Positions 16,990 to 25,568 are shown, counted from the stretch's first letter. The stretch is 64,000 nt of DNA from Ponticaulis sp. (GCA_002723155.1 PBNO01000015.1:186001-250000), one strand, 5' to 3'. Notes: generated by a model not told the origin, from the sequence alone. Made by a program: numbers and translations.

Positions 16990-17957
16990 TGTCTCTGCGG
17001 GTCGGCCTCTCTGCAGTTATCGTTGCGGCCATTGATGGCCTGCCCCATGTGCTCGCGACACGTGGCGGCGACGAAGACGGGCTCGAGGGCTTGCCCTTTG
17101 GTGCGTTCGACCCTGAAGGCCATCGCACGTTCGAAATCGGTCTGAGAGACTGGGTGAGCGCGCAAACCGGTTTTGAACTCGGCTATGTTGAGCAACTCTA
17201 TACATTTGGCGATCTGGGCCGGGAGCTTCCAACCGCGCGCCTTGATAGCGGAAGCCCCGCTGATCGCGTGATATCTGTCGGCTATATCGCGCTGACGCCT
17301 GAAGCCACGGAAATTGGCGGCGCATTCGATGCGGTGTGGCGCAATTGGTATCGCTATTTCCCCTGGGAAGACCATCGCGCAGACAGCGCGCAAGCCATTA
17401 TCAGCCCGTTGTCTGACCAGTTGAAAAAATGGGCGGACAGCGCGGGCAGTCCGGCAGCCAGCCATGACCGGTGGACCCGCGCCAGCATTGCTTTTGGGCT
17501 CGACGGCAAACCGTGGATCGAAGAGCGTGTTCTGGAGCGCTACGAGCTCCTTTACGAAGCCGATATCGTTCCGGAAGCCTGGCGCGACCGCGCCGAAACC
17601 TCGCCTTGTAGCCTGCCCGAGCGCGTCACCGGCACGCCGATGCGGTCCGACCACCGCCGCATTCTGGCAACCGGCATGAGCCGCTTAAGAGGCAAAATCA
17701 AATATCGCCCGGTTGTCTTTGAATTAATGCAGGAAATGTTCACCCTCTCTGCTTTGCAGGAGACTGTTGAGGGCATTCTGGGCACCAAGCTGCACAAGCA
17801 GAACTTCCGCCGCGCGCTTGATAAGACAGGTTTTGTAGAAGGCACTGGCGAGTTTGAAACCGCGACGGGCGGCCGCCCGGCTGAACGCTTCCGTTTCCGC
17901 AGAGAAATACTCTCAGAACAGGCAGCTCTTGGCGTTCAAACGCCCAAACAGCGATAA
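16989..17957 (+). CDS. nrtR: NrtR-type Nudix-related transcriptional regulator of NAD metabolism
   Basis: A 322-residue protein with two parts. The N-terminal half is a Nudix-like fold (VGLSAVIVAAIDGLPHVLAT, GLPFGAFDPEGHRTFEIGLRDWVSAQTGF) in which the catalytic Nudix box GX5EX7REUXEEXGU is degenerate (no REXXEE), so it should bind an ADP-ribose-type ligand without cleaving it. The C-terminal third is the winged helix of NrtR: KYRPVVFELMQEMFTLSALQ and the ending FVEGTGEFE...GGRPAERFRFR. NrtR proteins repress NAD synthesis genes. nadA-nadB-nadC lie downstream, and two copies of a palindrome sit at the nadA promoter. Confidence 0.9.
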   Translation: MSLRVGLSAVIVAAIDGLPHVLATRGGDEDGLEGLPFGAFDPEGHRTFEIGLRDWVSAQTGFELGYVEQLYTFGDLGRELPTARLDSGSPADRVISVGYIALTPEATEIGGAFDAVWRNWYRYFPWEDHRADSAQAIISPLSDQLKKWADSAGSPAASHDRWTRASIAFGLDGKPWIEERVLERYELLYEADIVPEAWRDRAETSPCSLPERVTGTPMRSDHRRILATGMSRLRGKIKYRPVVFELMQEMFTLSALQETVEGILGTKLHKQNFRRALDKTGFVEGTGEFETATGGRPAERFRFRREILSEQAALGVQTPKQR

Positions 17958-18047
17958 GCCGGACTTTTTCCAATCCGTCCCTATGCACGCTGCAGCAAGC
18001 ACCCTAACACTCAATATAGACAACCAACACGACTGGCAGGCCAACAA

Positions 18048-18485
18048 GTGACTAAAACCCGCGCGACACGTTCCGACTTTGTTCAATACCGTCACCTGAC
18101 CACTCGCTGGCAGGATAATGATGTCTACGGTCATATGAACAATGTCGTGTATTACGAACTGGTCGACAGCGTTGTGAACAGCTGGCTGCGCAATGAAGCA
18201 GGCATGCCGGTGCCGGACGGTGATATCGTCGGCCTTGTCGTGCAATCGGGCTGCACCTATCACGCCAGCCTCGGCTGGCCCGAACCTATTGAGGCCGGTA
18301 TGGCGGTTGCACGCGTCGGCAATAGCTCCATCACCTATCTGATCGGCCTATTTTCTGTCGGCGAGGATGACGCCGCTGCCGAAGCAAGCTTCACGCATGT
18401 CTATGTCAACAAAGATACGCGCCGCCCCGTACCTATTCCGGACAACCTTCGTACCGCAGCGACAGCGCTTCTCCGCGAAGAGTAA
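18048..18485 (+). CDS. Acyl-CoA thioesterase, hotdog fold (4HBT/YbgC-like)
   Basis: A 145-residue single hotdog domain. The signature RWQDNDVYGHMNNVVYYELVDS carries the catalytic Asp and the helix of the 4-hydroxybenzoyl-CoA thioesterase family. GTG start with GGCAGG about 8 bases before it. It follows nrtR after 90 bases and precedes the nadA control region. Acyl substrate unknown. Confidence 0.88.
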   Translation: MTKTRATRSDFVQYRHLTTRWQDNDVYGHMNNVVYYELVDSVVNSWLRNEAGMPVPDGDIVGLVVQSGCTYHASLGWPEPIEAGMAVARVGNSSITYLIGLFSVGEDDAAAEASFTHVYVNKDTRRPVPIPDNLRTAATALLREE

Positions 18486-18654
18486 CCGATTAAGCATAGG
18501 CCGAAGCAAATTTTCTCCGCTATCTCGCAGTTGCAGCAAGGAATATGCCCACGCCGCGTCCTTTTGATCGCGTTTTAGATCGTCCTGCCTTTTACGCCTC
18601 TCCCAGATTTGACTTGCCAGCTTCTGCTCTTTGACGTATTTGTGACGCACTGAG

Positions 18655-18675
18655 TTTTGCTCAATTTGGGCAAAA
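18655..18675. promoter_or_regulatory. Putative NrtR operator 1
   Basis: Half-sites TTTTGCTCAA and TTGGGCAAAA around a central T: a 21-bp palindrome with one mismatched pair. The arm TTGAGCAAAA recurs exactly in operator 2, 83 bases on. Confidence 0.55.
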
Positions 18676-18710
18676 GGGTATCAATTCCTCCTTTCTCAAG
18701 GCCTGTGATC

Positions 18711-18739
18711 TTGAAAAGGCGTATTCGTCTACCCATATT
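18711..18739 (+). promoter_or_regulatory. Putative nadA promoter
   Basis: TTGAAA at 18711-18716, 17 bases, CATATT at 18734-18739 (or TATTAT two bases on). Operator 2 starts at its last bases, so binding there would cover the transcription start. Confidence 0.5.
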
Positions 18740-18758
18740 ATACTCATATTGAGCAAAA
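18738..18758. promoter_or_regulatory. Putative NrtR operator 2
   Basis: Half-sites TTATACTCAT and TTGAGCAAAA around a central A. The right arm is identical to the consensus arm of operator 1; the left matches 7 of 10. It overlaps the -10 and start site of the nadA promoter. Confidence 0.55.
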
Positions 18759-18792
18759 GGGGCTTGCCCCTTACAATTAAAGGAGGGGACTA

Positions 18793-19941
18793 ATGGCCCG
18801 AATTATTGACACTGCACCTGGTTGCGACATGCCTGCGCTGACGCGCACGCCAACTGCACTGGAAGCTCGCGGCCTCTCCTATAATGACGAGGTTAAAGCC
18901 GCTACGGACCATCTCTATGAAGAGGTGAAGGATTTCATCACTCCGATGGAATGGCCGGGCATTGCGCCGCTCGTACACGGCATCAACAAGCTGAAAACAC
19001 AGCGCAATGCGGTTATTCTGGCGCACAACTACATGACGCCGGACATCTTCAACCTTGTTGGCGATTTTCGTGGTGACTCTCTCCAGCTGGCACGCGAAGC
19101 GGCCAATGTAGATGCGGAAGTCATCGTACAGGCTGGCGTTCACTTCATGGCCGAGACCTCTAAAATTCTCGCGCCGGAGAAGACGGTTCTTATCCCTGAT
19201 ATGGAAGCCGGCTGCTCATTGGCCGAATCCATTACCGGTGCGGATATCCGCCTCATCAAGCAAAAGTATCCGGGCATTCCTGTTGTTACCTATGTGAACA
19301 CGACTGCGGATGTGAAAGCGGAAACCGACGTTTGCTGTACATCTTCCAACGCGGTTCAGGTTGTTGAACACGTCGCGGCGGAATGGGGTGTCGATAAAGT
19401 CATCCTGATCCCGGACAAATATCTGGCGCGCAACGTAGCCGCGGTGACCGAAATCGAGATCATCACATGGGATGGCCGCTGCGAAGTGCACGAGCAGTTC
19501 ACAGCTGACGATATCCACGCGCTGCGTGATGCCCACCCTGGCGTGCTGATCCTTGCGCACCCTGAATGCCCACCAGATGTTCTGGAAGCATCGGACTTTG
19601 CAGGCTCTACATCAGCTCTGTCCAACTATGTGTCCGAGCGCAGCCCGAACAAAGTTGTTCTGCTGACCGAGTGCTCCATGAGCGATAATGTCGCGAGTGC
19701 CAATCCGGACGTAGAGTTTGTGAAACCATGTAATCTGTGCCCACATATGAAACGGATTACACTGGAGAACATTTTCGACGCTCTGACCGAGATGAAGCAC
19801 GAAGTTCTGGTCAACGAAGATGTTCGTGTGCAGGCGAAAAAAGCGATTGATGCTATGCTCGCTCTGCCTAATCCAAAGACTGCACGTCCGTTCGAAACGG
19901 GTCTTGCACCGAAGGATATTGAAACGCTGAGCCCTGCTTAA
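18793..19941 (+). CDS. nadA: Quinolinate synthase
   Basis: Condenses iminoaspartate with dihydroxyacetone phosphate to quinolinate; a [4Fe-4S] enzyme. The 382 residues carry the three cluster cysteines in EAGCSLAES, HPECPPDV and CNLCPHMK, plus VILAHNYMTPDIF, GDSLQLAREA and VQAGVHFMAETSKIL. AGGAGG lies 7 bases before the ATG. The gene is first after the NrtR-like operators and leads into two secreted-protein genes and then nadB and nadC. Confidence 0.97.
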   Translation: MARIIDTAPGCDMPALTRTPTALEARGLSYNDEVKAATDHLYEEVKDFITPMEWPGIAPLVHGINKLKTQRNAVILAHNYMTPDIFNLVGDFRGDSLQLAREAANVDAEVIVQAGVHFMAETSKILAPEKTVLIPDMEAGCSLAESITGADIRLIKQKYPGIPVVTYVNTTADVKAETDVCCTSSNAVQVVEHVAAEWGVDKVILIPDKYLARNVAAVTEIEIITWDGRCEVHEQFTADDIHALRDAHPGVLILAHPECPPDVLEASDFAGSTSALSNYVSERSPNKVVLLTECSMSDNVASANPDVEFVKPCNLCPHMKRITLENIFDALTEMKHEVLVNEDVRVQAKKAIDAMLALPNPKTARPFETGLAPKDIETLSPA

Positions 19942-19966
19942 GGGCTCAGTTGCCCCGGAGGTCAGT

Positions 19967-20434
19967 ATGAAATCAGTTCCGGCAACGCTCTTTGTGATCG
20001 CCACATGTCTCTCTGTCGCACAGGCAGAACCGGCGGTCACGGCGCGTTCGGAGTTCAATGCTGACATGCTGGGAAGCTGGTCATTCTCAACAGACCGATA
20101 TGCCAACGGCATTTGCCAGATGACAGGCACTCTCACAGTCTTCCCCGGCCAGACGAACGCGGACGGTCTGGAATGTGAACTGACGGCTGTTGAAGATTGC
20201 GGCTTCGGACGGTCTGTTGTTGCCCAGACCTGTCAGATCACAGCGGACAACACAGAGTATCTGCTCGAAAGCGAGATCGTCGAATTTATCGAACGTATGC
20301 CCAATGTGATGGGCGTTTATATGCCCGATCATTTCATCATCAGCGACGTTACCGGCGATGAAATGCATGGGCGTCTTGTGTCCGCTTCTACAGCCGCAGC
20401 GATCTTTGTGCGCGATGAGGGGAATATCTCATGA
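19967..20434 (+). CDS. Secreted protein of unknown function (paralogue A in nad operon)
   Basis: A 155-residue exported protein: signal peptide MKSVPATLFVIATCLSVAQA, then a domain beginning GSWSFSTDRY. It shares with the next gene the order G-x-WSF, a Cys, LECELTA, a second and third Cys, an EI-EF/Y-I stretch and a closing LVS/LMS segment, so the two are tandem duplicates that have diverged. Four mature cysteines suggest two disulphides. GGAGG precedes the ATG, 25 bases after nadA. No family recognised. Confidence 0.75.
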   Translation: MKSVPATLFVIATCLSVAQAEPAVTARSEFNADMLGSWSFSTDRYANGICQMTGTLTVFPGQTNADGLECELTAVEDCGFGRSVVAQTCQITADNTEYLLESEIVEFIERMPNVMGVYMPDHFIISDVTGDEMHGRLVSASTAAAIFVRDEGNIS

Positions 20435-20877
20435 AACAGCTTGTACTGGCCCTTTCTGTTTGTCTCGCGCCAATGCTCTCAGGCGCGGCGTTTGCTGAGC
20501 AGGCATCCGACGACGTTCCAAACATCAGCGGCGAATGGTCGTTTGAAGCCGATACAGGTGCTGGATGCTCCTTCACTGGGTCAGCCCTGCTTCTGGGCAC
20601 CTCCGAGCCAGACGTCTATGAGTGTGAACTGACAGCGCTACAGATTTGCGGATCGGAACAATGGCAGGTTCGCCAGTCATGCACCGCTATTCGTGACGAC
20701 AATATTCTGGAGATCAGCTCCGAAATTGAGGAATACATTCAGGGCTATGACAACGGCGGCTATTTGCCGGACAATTTTCGCCTTGCCATTACAAGCGCTG
20801 ATCTGATGCAGGGCTATCTAATGTCCTGGGGGTTCCACGTCGCCGAATTCCGGCGCTCAATCGGGGCTATTTCCTGA
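20431..20877 (+). CDS. Secreted protein of unknown function (paralogue B in nad operon)
   Basis: A 148-residue exported protein with signal peptide MKQLVLALSVCLAPMLSGAAFA, overlapping paralogue A by ATGA. Core features repeat those of A: ISGEWSFEAD, a Cys, YECELTALQICG, QSC, SSEIEEYI and YLPDNFRLAITS. It lies 39 bases before nadB, so both are probably on the nadA-nadB-nadC transcript and under the same regulator. Function unknown; a link to NAD metabolism rests on position alone. Confidence 0.75.
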   Translation: MKQLVLALSVCLAPMLSGAAFAEQASDDVPNISGEWSFEADTGAGCSFTGSALLLGTSEPDVYECELTALQICGSEQWQVRQSCTAIRDDNILEISSEIEEYIQGYDNGGYLPDNFRLAITSADLMQGYLMSWGFHVAEFRRSIGAIS

Positions 20878-20916
20878 TCTCATGACAACCAATTTCGCCA
20901 AAGGCTGCGTCACGAA

Positions 20917-22455
20917 ATGAGTGATCGCACTGATATCCTGATCGTGGGTGCCGGGCTTGCGGGCCTGTTTCTGGCTCTGCGACTTGCACCGCGCAAATGC
21001 ACGGTCATCTGCCCTGCTCCCGTTGGTCAGGCGTCGTCCTCAACATGGGCACAAGGTGGCCTGGCAGCAGCGCTCGCACCGGACGATTCTCCGGAAGAGC
21101 ATGCGCGCGATACCGTTCTGGCGGGCGACGGCCTTGTCGATCCGGTCACGGCGCAACTCATTGCCGAAGCTGGTCCGCTGCGCGTGCGTGATCTGATAGA
21201 ACTTGGCGTACCGTTTGACCGGACGGCAGAAGGCGCACTCGCGCTGTCTCTTGAAGCTGCTCACAGCAAGGCACGGGTCGCGCGTGTGGCCGGTGATCTG
21301 GCAGGCCGCGCCATTATGGAGGCGCTGTCAGCAGCCGCCGCAGCTGCTGACCATATCGAAATCATCGACGGTCTTAAGGCGATTGGCCTGCTGTCAGGCA
21401 GCAAAAAGAATGTGGCGGGCGTCCTTGTGCGCGATAGCGAAGGTGAAGTCTCTCCGATCTACGCCAGAGAAACCGTATTCTGTACGGGCGGCTCAGGCGG
21501 CCTATTCCGCATCACGACCAATCCACGCGAATCCCGCGGCGATGCCGTGGCCATGGCTTATGAAGCGGGCGCCCTCGTCGCCGATCTGGAGTTCGTGCAA
21601 TTCCACCCGACGGCGATCGACATTGACCGCGACCCTGCTCCGCTAGCCACTGAAGCGTTGCGCGGCGAAGGCGCAAAACTGATCAATAAAGACGGTACGC
21701 TCTTTATGCCGCGTCACGACCCGATGGGCGAACTTGCGCCACGTGACCGGGTCGCGCGCGCTGTCCACATCGAAGCACTGTCGGACGGAAAAGCCTTCCT
21801 CGATACGCGCGATGCCATCGGTGATGAAATCGAAGAGCATTTCCCGACCGTCTATTCTACCTGCATGTCAGCCGGCATTGACCCGCGCATTGATCCGATC
21901 CCGGTCGCGCCTGCAGCGCATTATCATATGGGCGGCATTGTCACCGACCTGTGGGGGCGAACCAGCCTGAAAGGCCTTTCCGCGTGTGGCGAGTGCACCT
22001 CTACAGGCGCGCATGGCGCAAACCGTCTCGCCTCCAACTCCCTTCTGGAAGCGGTCGTCTATGCTGCGCGTATTGCCGACCGGCTTAAAGGAAGCGATCT
22101 GCCAGAGCTCGACGACACCGCTAAAGGCATCTCACCACCTGATCTGGACGATGCGACGCTGCAAACGCTCCGGGCTCGCATGGCGGCCGAATGCGGCGTC
22201 GTGCGCGATGGCAAGGGCCTAGCAGCGCTGCTTGATTGGATCATCGAGCAAGCTGAAGAGTTCCCAGCAGGACTGGTGCCGCGCGCACTCGTAGTCAGCG
22301 AACTAATCGTCCGCTCTGCCCTGCGACGCGAAGAGAGCCGCGGCGGACATTTCCGGTTCGATTTCCCGGACACATCAGATACGCCGAAGCGGACCTTTCT
22401 CTATAAAGGACAGGCCGGACCTGTTTTCATCGATCCGCCGACCAGCAACGCTTAG
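20917..22455 (+). CDS. nadB: L-aspartate oxidase
   Basis: FAD enzyme oxidising aspartate to iminoaspartate for NadA. The 512 residues show the FAD motif ILIVGAGLAGLFLALRL, SSSTWAQGGLAAAL, TGGSGGLFRITTNP, EFVQFHPTAI, HYHMGGI and ACGECTSTGAHGANRLASNS. The C-terminal helical domain is slightly short for the family but ends normally. nadC follows 12 bases later. Confidence 0.97.
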   Translation: MSDRTDILIVGAGLAGLFLALRLAPRKCTVICPAPVGQASSSTWAQGGLAAALAPDDSPEEHARDTVLAGDGLVDPVTAQLIAEAGPLRVRDLIELGVPFDRTAEGALALSLEAAHSKARVARVAGDLAGRAIMEALSAAAAAADHIEIIDGLKAIGLLSGSKKNVAGVLVRDSEGEVSPIYARETVFCTGGSGGLFRITTNPRESRGDAVAMAYEAGALVADLEFVQFHPTAIDIDRDPAPLATEALRGEGAKLINKDGTLFMPRHDPMGELAPRDRVARAVHIEALSDGKAFLDTRDAIGDEIEEHFPTVYSTCMSAGIDPRIDPIPVAPAAHYHMGGIVTDLWGRTSLKGLSACGECTSTGAHGANRLASNSLLEAVVYAARIADRLKGSDLPELDDTAKGISPPDLDDATLQTLRARMAAECGVVRDGKGLAALLDWIIEQAEEFPAGLVPRALVVSELIVRSALRREESRGGHFRFDFPDTSDTPKRTFLYKGQAGPVFIDPPTSNA

Positions 22456-22467
22456 AGGAGACCGAGT

Positions 22468-23322
22468 TTGACCTCATTCATCCCACCCCTTCCCGATATC
22501 GTTCTGGAACCGATTGTCCGACTCGCGCTGAGCGAAGATCTGGGCCGCGCGGGCGATCTGACGACGGATGCAACGATCCCGCCTGATACGAACATGGCCG
22601 TGAATATTGTGGGCCGTAAGAACGGCGTGATCGCAGGTCTTGATGCCGCCAGCCTTGCTCTGCGTATGATCGATACGTCCGTCTCTCTGGACATTGCAAC
22701 ACCCGATGGCGCAGCAGTAGCCCCGGGTCAGGTCGTGGCAAGACTGAACGGCTCTGCCCGTTCCATTCTGACTGCAGAACGCACCATGCTGAACTTTATG
22801 GGGCGTCTTTCCGGCATTGCCACACTCACCCGCGAGTTTGTCTCCCGCATTGACGGCTCTGACGCCAAAATCGTTTGCACGCGCAAAACCACGCCTGGAC
22901 ACCGCGCCGTTGAAAAGCGCGCCGTGCGTTGCGGCGGCGGCACCAGCCACCGCTATGGTCTCGACGATGCCATCATGATCAAGGACAACCATATCGCGGC
23001 GTGCGGCAGCATTACGGACGCTCTGAAGCGTGCGCTGGACTATGCCGGCCATCTGCGGATGGTCGAAATTGAGGTCGATACACTCGACCAGCTTGAAGAG
23101 ATCATTCCTCTGAAGCCACATGCGGTGCTTCTGGATAATATGTCCTGCGACAATCTTCGCGAGGCGGTCCGCATGGTTGGCGGGGCCTTCACGACAGAAG
23201 CTTCCGGCGGAGTAAATCTGGACACTGTTGCCGAAATCGCTTCCACAGGCGTTGATTTCATTTCGGTTGGCGCGCTGACGCACTCTGCGCTGAACCTCGA
23301 CCTCGGCATGGATGCCGCCTGA
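22468..23322 (+). CDS. nadC: Nicotinate-nucleotide pyrophosphorylase (quinolinate phosphoribosyltransferase)
   Basis: Converts quinolinate and PRPP to nicotinate mononucleotide. The 284 residues include NFMGRLSGIATLT, CTRKTTPGHRAVEKRAVRCGGG, HRYGLDDAIMIKDNH, VEIEVDTLDQ, VLLDNMS and EASGGVNLDTVAEIASTGVD, all standard. Start is TTG after GAGGAG. With nadA and nadB it completes the de novo route from aspartate. Confidence 0.97.
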   Translation: MTSFIPPLPDIVLEPIVRLALSEDLGRAGDLTTDATIPPDTNMAVNIVGRKNGVIAGLDAASLALRMIDTSVSLDIATPDGAAVAPGQVVARLNGSARSILTAERTMLNFMGRLSGIATLTREFVSRIDGSDAKIVCTRKTTPGHRAVEKRAVRCGGGTSHRYGLDDAIMIKDNHIAACGSITDALKRALDYAGHLRMVEIEVDTLDQLEEIIPLKPHAVLLDNMSCDNLREAVRMVGGAFTTEASGGVNLDTVAEIASTGVDFISVGALTHSALNLDLGMDAA

Positions 23323-23402
23323 TGAGGCTTTTCAAAAAAGCTGATTGCAAAGCCCGCAGAGCACCTTAACCTGTTCACTCAAACAGGGGATGGAACGAAC
23401 AT

Positions 23403-24215
23403 ATGAGTGAAGCTCGGGGACGCAAAAGCATCTTCATCACCGGCGCCGCATCAGGCATTGGCGCCGAGACAGCACGCTTCTTTGCAAAAAAGGGCTGGTT
23501 CGTCGGACTTTACGACATTGACGAGCGCGGCCTCGAAGACATTTCCGACGAAATTGGCAAACAGAACTCTCTCAGCGGCGTTCTAGACGTGCGCGACCGT
23601 GACGCGTGGAATACCGCGATGCGGGACTTTGGCGAAGCCACTGAGCGTCAGATGAATGTACTCTTCAACAATGCCGGTATCGGTAGCTTTGGCTGGATGG
23701 AGACGATCGCACCGGAAGAATCCGACCGCATGATCGATGTGAACCTGAAAGGCGTCGTCAATGGCGTCTATGCCTCCCTGCCTTATCTGAAAGAAACCCG
23801 CGGCGCCCGCATCATCAATACAGCCTCCACAGCGGGCATAGCAGGCTCCCCACAGCTGGCGGTGTATTCAGCCACCAAATTTGCGGTGCGCGGGCTGACA
23901 GAAGCCCTGGATCACGAATTTTCTGACTTTGACGTGAAGGTTTGTTGCCTGCTTCCATGGTTCGTCGACACGCCAATTCTCGATAGCGCCGGCCAGCAAG
24001 GCACGAACCGCTTCATGAAGGACGAACTGCTTGCCAGCGGTTTGAACGTTTACCCGGTTTCCATGGCGGCAGAAAAAGTCTGGGAAGCGGCCCACGGCAA
24101 ACAGATGCATTATCTTGTTGGCAAGGATGCAGAACGCGCGCGCTTCGCGAAGCGTTTCTTCCCCGGCATGCTGAAAAAGCGCATTGCGCGCACTATGCCC
24201 AAAAGAGAAAGCTGA
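23403..24215 (+). CDS. SDR family oxidoreductase
   Basis: A 270-residue classical short-chain dehydrogenase: nucleotide motif TGAASGIGAETARFF at 14-28, Asp in YDIDERG suggesting NAD(H), NNAGIG, and the catalytic YSATK with an upstream Ser in NTASTAG. The tail (GKDAERARFAKRFFPGMLKKRI) resembles those acting on hydrophobic substrates. It follows nadC by 80 bases and may or may not share its transcript. Substrate unknown. Confidence 0.9.
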   Translation: MSEARGRKSIFITGAASGIGAETARFFAKKGWFVGLYDIDERGLEDISDEIGKQNSLSGVLDVRDRDAWNTAMRDFGEATERQMNVLFNNAGIGSFGWMETIAPEESDRMIDVNLKGVVNGVYASLPYLKETRGARIINTASTAGIAGSPQLAVYSATKFAVRGLTEALDHEFSDFDVKVCCLLPWFVDTPILDSAGQQGTNRFMKDELLASGLNVYPVSMAAEKVWEAAHGKQMHYLVGKDAERARFAKRFFPGMLKKRIARTMPKRES

Positions 24216-24239
24216 CCGCGGCAGGCCGGGTCAGCTTTC
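24207..24239. terminator. Bidirectional terminator between SDR and SleB genes
   Basis: Perfect 11-bp arms GAAAGCTGACC and GGTCAGCTTTC around an 11-base loop. Leftward it is followed by TCTCTTTT, so it serves the SleB gene best; the SDR stop codon lies inside the left arm. Confidence 0.7.
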
Positions 24240-24266
24240 AGAAAAACTGATTTTCAGATCAGATGA

Positions 24267-25064
24267 TCAGGTAGAGCGCTCATTGCGCTCACGAACCTCT
24301 GCCCACTCACGACCGCGCGGGAAGCGGTAGAAAATGTGCGTACCGATCGTTTTGGTGTGAACCAGATGACGGTTCCAGACCGGATCAACATAGTCTGTGT
24401 GATAGTGCGTCGCAGAACCTGTCAGAGGCTGGTTGAGCTCCATCATGACGTGGGACGCCACATCCTGCGCACGGCGCCACAGACGACCACGTGCTGGGTG
24501 ACGATCCATTGCGCCATCACATGTGAAGCTGAACTGACAACCTGTGCTGCGCTCAGAACCTTGGAACACAACCTCGCATACGGAGTTAGGATAGCGGTGG
24601 TCACGTACACGGTTTACGATCACTTCTGCTACGGCAATCTGACCAAGGATCGGTTCAGAGCGCGCTTCGTAGTAGATCGCAGTGGACAGGCACTCATGCT
24701 CTTGCTGTGTCTGTTCGGCCATCTCGAGGTGAGACGGGTCGAAAGACGCATACGCCTCGAGCGCAGCCATATCGCGATAGCGCTGGCTGTAGCGGTCTGT
24801 TGCAGCACCAGGTGCACGATTGAGCGCATACTCAACTGTGCGAATCCATTCTGTGTCGAGGACAGCAGAATCAGAATCGGCCTCAACAGGCGCACGTGTT
24901 TCGATACGTGAAGCGAGATAGCGTGCATCCTCACGGAATTCTGCACGTTGTGTTTCGGTCTCAACGCGGCCAGCAAGAGTCGGGAGCGCAATCGCAGCCG
25001 TCACTGCGCAAGCGGAAATCGCGATTCCGCGCGCAAGCGTAGAGCGTTGCTCTCGATCAGACAT
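24267..25064 (-). CDS. Cell wall hydrolase, SleB family
   Basis: A 265-residue envelope protein: N-terminal membrane anchor (GIAISACAVTAAIALPTLAG), a helical linker, then a SleB/Hydrolase_2 domain near 145-250 with STAIYYEARSEPILGQIAVAEVIVNRV, where the Glu of YYEAR is the expected catalytic acid, followed by CQFSFTCDG and ATHYHTDYVDPVWN. ATG at 25064 is chosen; the frame is open 84 bases further up but without a ribosome site. These hydrolases act as muramidases/transglycosylases in spore formers; in alphaproteobacteria they are thought to remodel peptidoglycan. Confidence 0.9.
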   Translation of the reverse strand: MSDREQRSTLARGIAISACAVTAAIALPTLAGRVETETQRAEFREDARYLASRIETRAPVEADSDSAVLDTEWIRTVEYALNRAPGAATDRYSQRYRDMAALEAYASFDPSHLEMAEQTQQEHECLSTAIYYEARSEPILGQIAVAEVIVNRVRDHRYPNSVCEVVFQGSERSTGCQFSFTCDGAMDRHPARGRLWRRAQDVASHVMMELNQPLTGSATHYHTDYVDPVWNRHLVHTKTIGTHIFYRFPRGREWAEVRERNERST

Positions 25065-25400
25065 AGTTGACCACCATGACGTCACTCGGCCCCAAGGCGA
25101 CCGCTGACGTAATCCCTTACGGGAAGAAGTCTTAAATAAGGTTAACATTTAAGTTATAACCCCAGCTAATCTTTAACCCGTCTTAATGTTTTATTCTGTT
25201 CAGACGGGTGGACTGACAATTACAAAACTGGTGCCAGTCGCCTCCAAAGTCAGGTGTAGATATCCATTTTCCTCGCTTTTGCAAGATATTAGGAGTCGCA
25301 CCTCATTAACATCACGAAATCTTCACGTGTTTAGGGCCTGTATCGGCCAAGACCAGCTGGCGAATACTAAGCCAATACATTCGTCATAACTTGACGAAAG

Positions 25401-25424
25401 AATTCCATAAAATTCCATAAATTC
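25401..25424. repeat. Tandem 10-bp repeat
   Basis: AATTCCATAA twice in succession followed by ATTC, immediately 3' of a TTGACG. One helical turn per unit, so two protein half-sites on one face are possible. Confidence 0.5.
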
Positions 25425-25502
25425 AGTCGGCTACAGCGGCATAATTTTCGCCCGTCGAGCGAAGCCATGTGCAAGCTCAGCATACCTGCCAGCGACCTGA
25501 TG

Positions 25503-25538
25503 CAAAAACGGCGCACTGTAAAAAATTACCGTGCGCCG
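25503..25538 (-). terminator. Terminator of the glyS-ppdK operon
   Basis: Read leftward: CGGCGCAC / GTGCGCCG with an inner GTAA / TTAC extension, followed by five T (25504-25508), 30 bases beyond the ppdK stop. Confidence 0.85.
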
Positions 25539-25568
25539 CTGTTTGTGAAACCTGAAACGACCCGCAAT

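Larger units (their letters stand above)
18486..18792 (+). promoter_or_regulatory. nadA control region (307 bp, no gene)
   Basis: Holds a promoter (18711-18739), two related palindromes (18655-18675 and 18738-18758), a hairpin AAGGGG / CCCCTT at 18757-18772 in the leader, and AGGAGG before the nadA ATG. The first part (18486-18650) shows nothing I can assign. Confidence 0.6.
25065..25568. other. Gene-free intergenic region (504 bp)
   Basis: Between the SleB and ppdK genes, both leftward. It holds two TTAA-N6-TTAA pairs (25132-25145 and 25173-25186), a TTGACG at 25391 pointing right, a tandem AATTCCATAA repeat (25401-25420) and the ppdK terminator. A 67-codon frame at 25186-25389 has no ribosome site and looks accidental. 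Confidence 0.6.

Noticed and set aside
22474..23283. 269-codon minus-strand frame over nadC
   Set aside because: Exact antisense of nadC.
23325..23345. GCTTTT-CAA-AAAAGC hairpin after nadC as terminator
   Set aside because: AT-only stem with a 3-base loop and no T-run; too weak to call.
25186..25389. 67-codon plus-strand frame in the 504-bp gap
   Set aside because: No ribosome site, ordinary non-coding composition.
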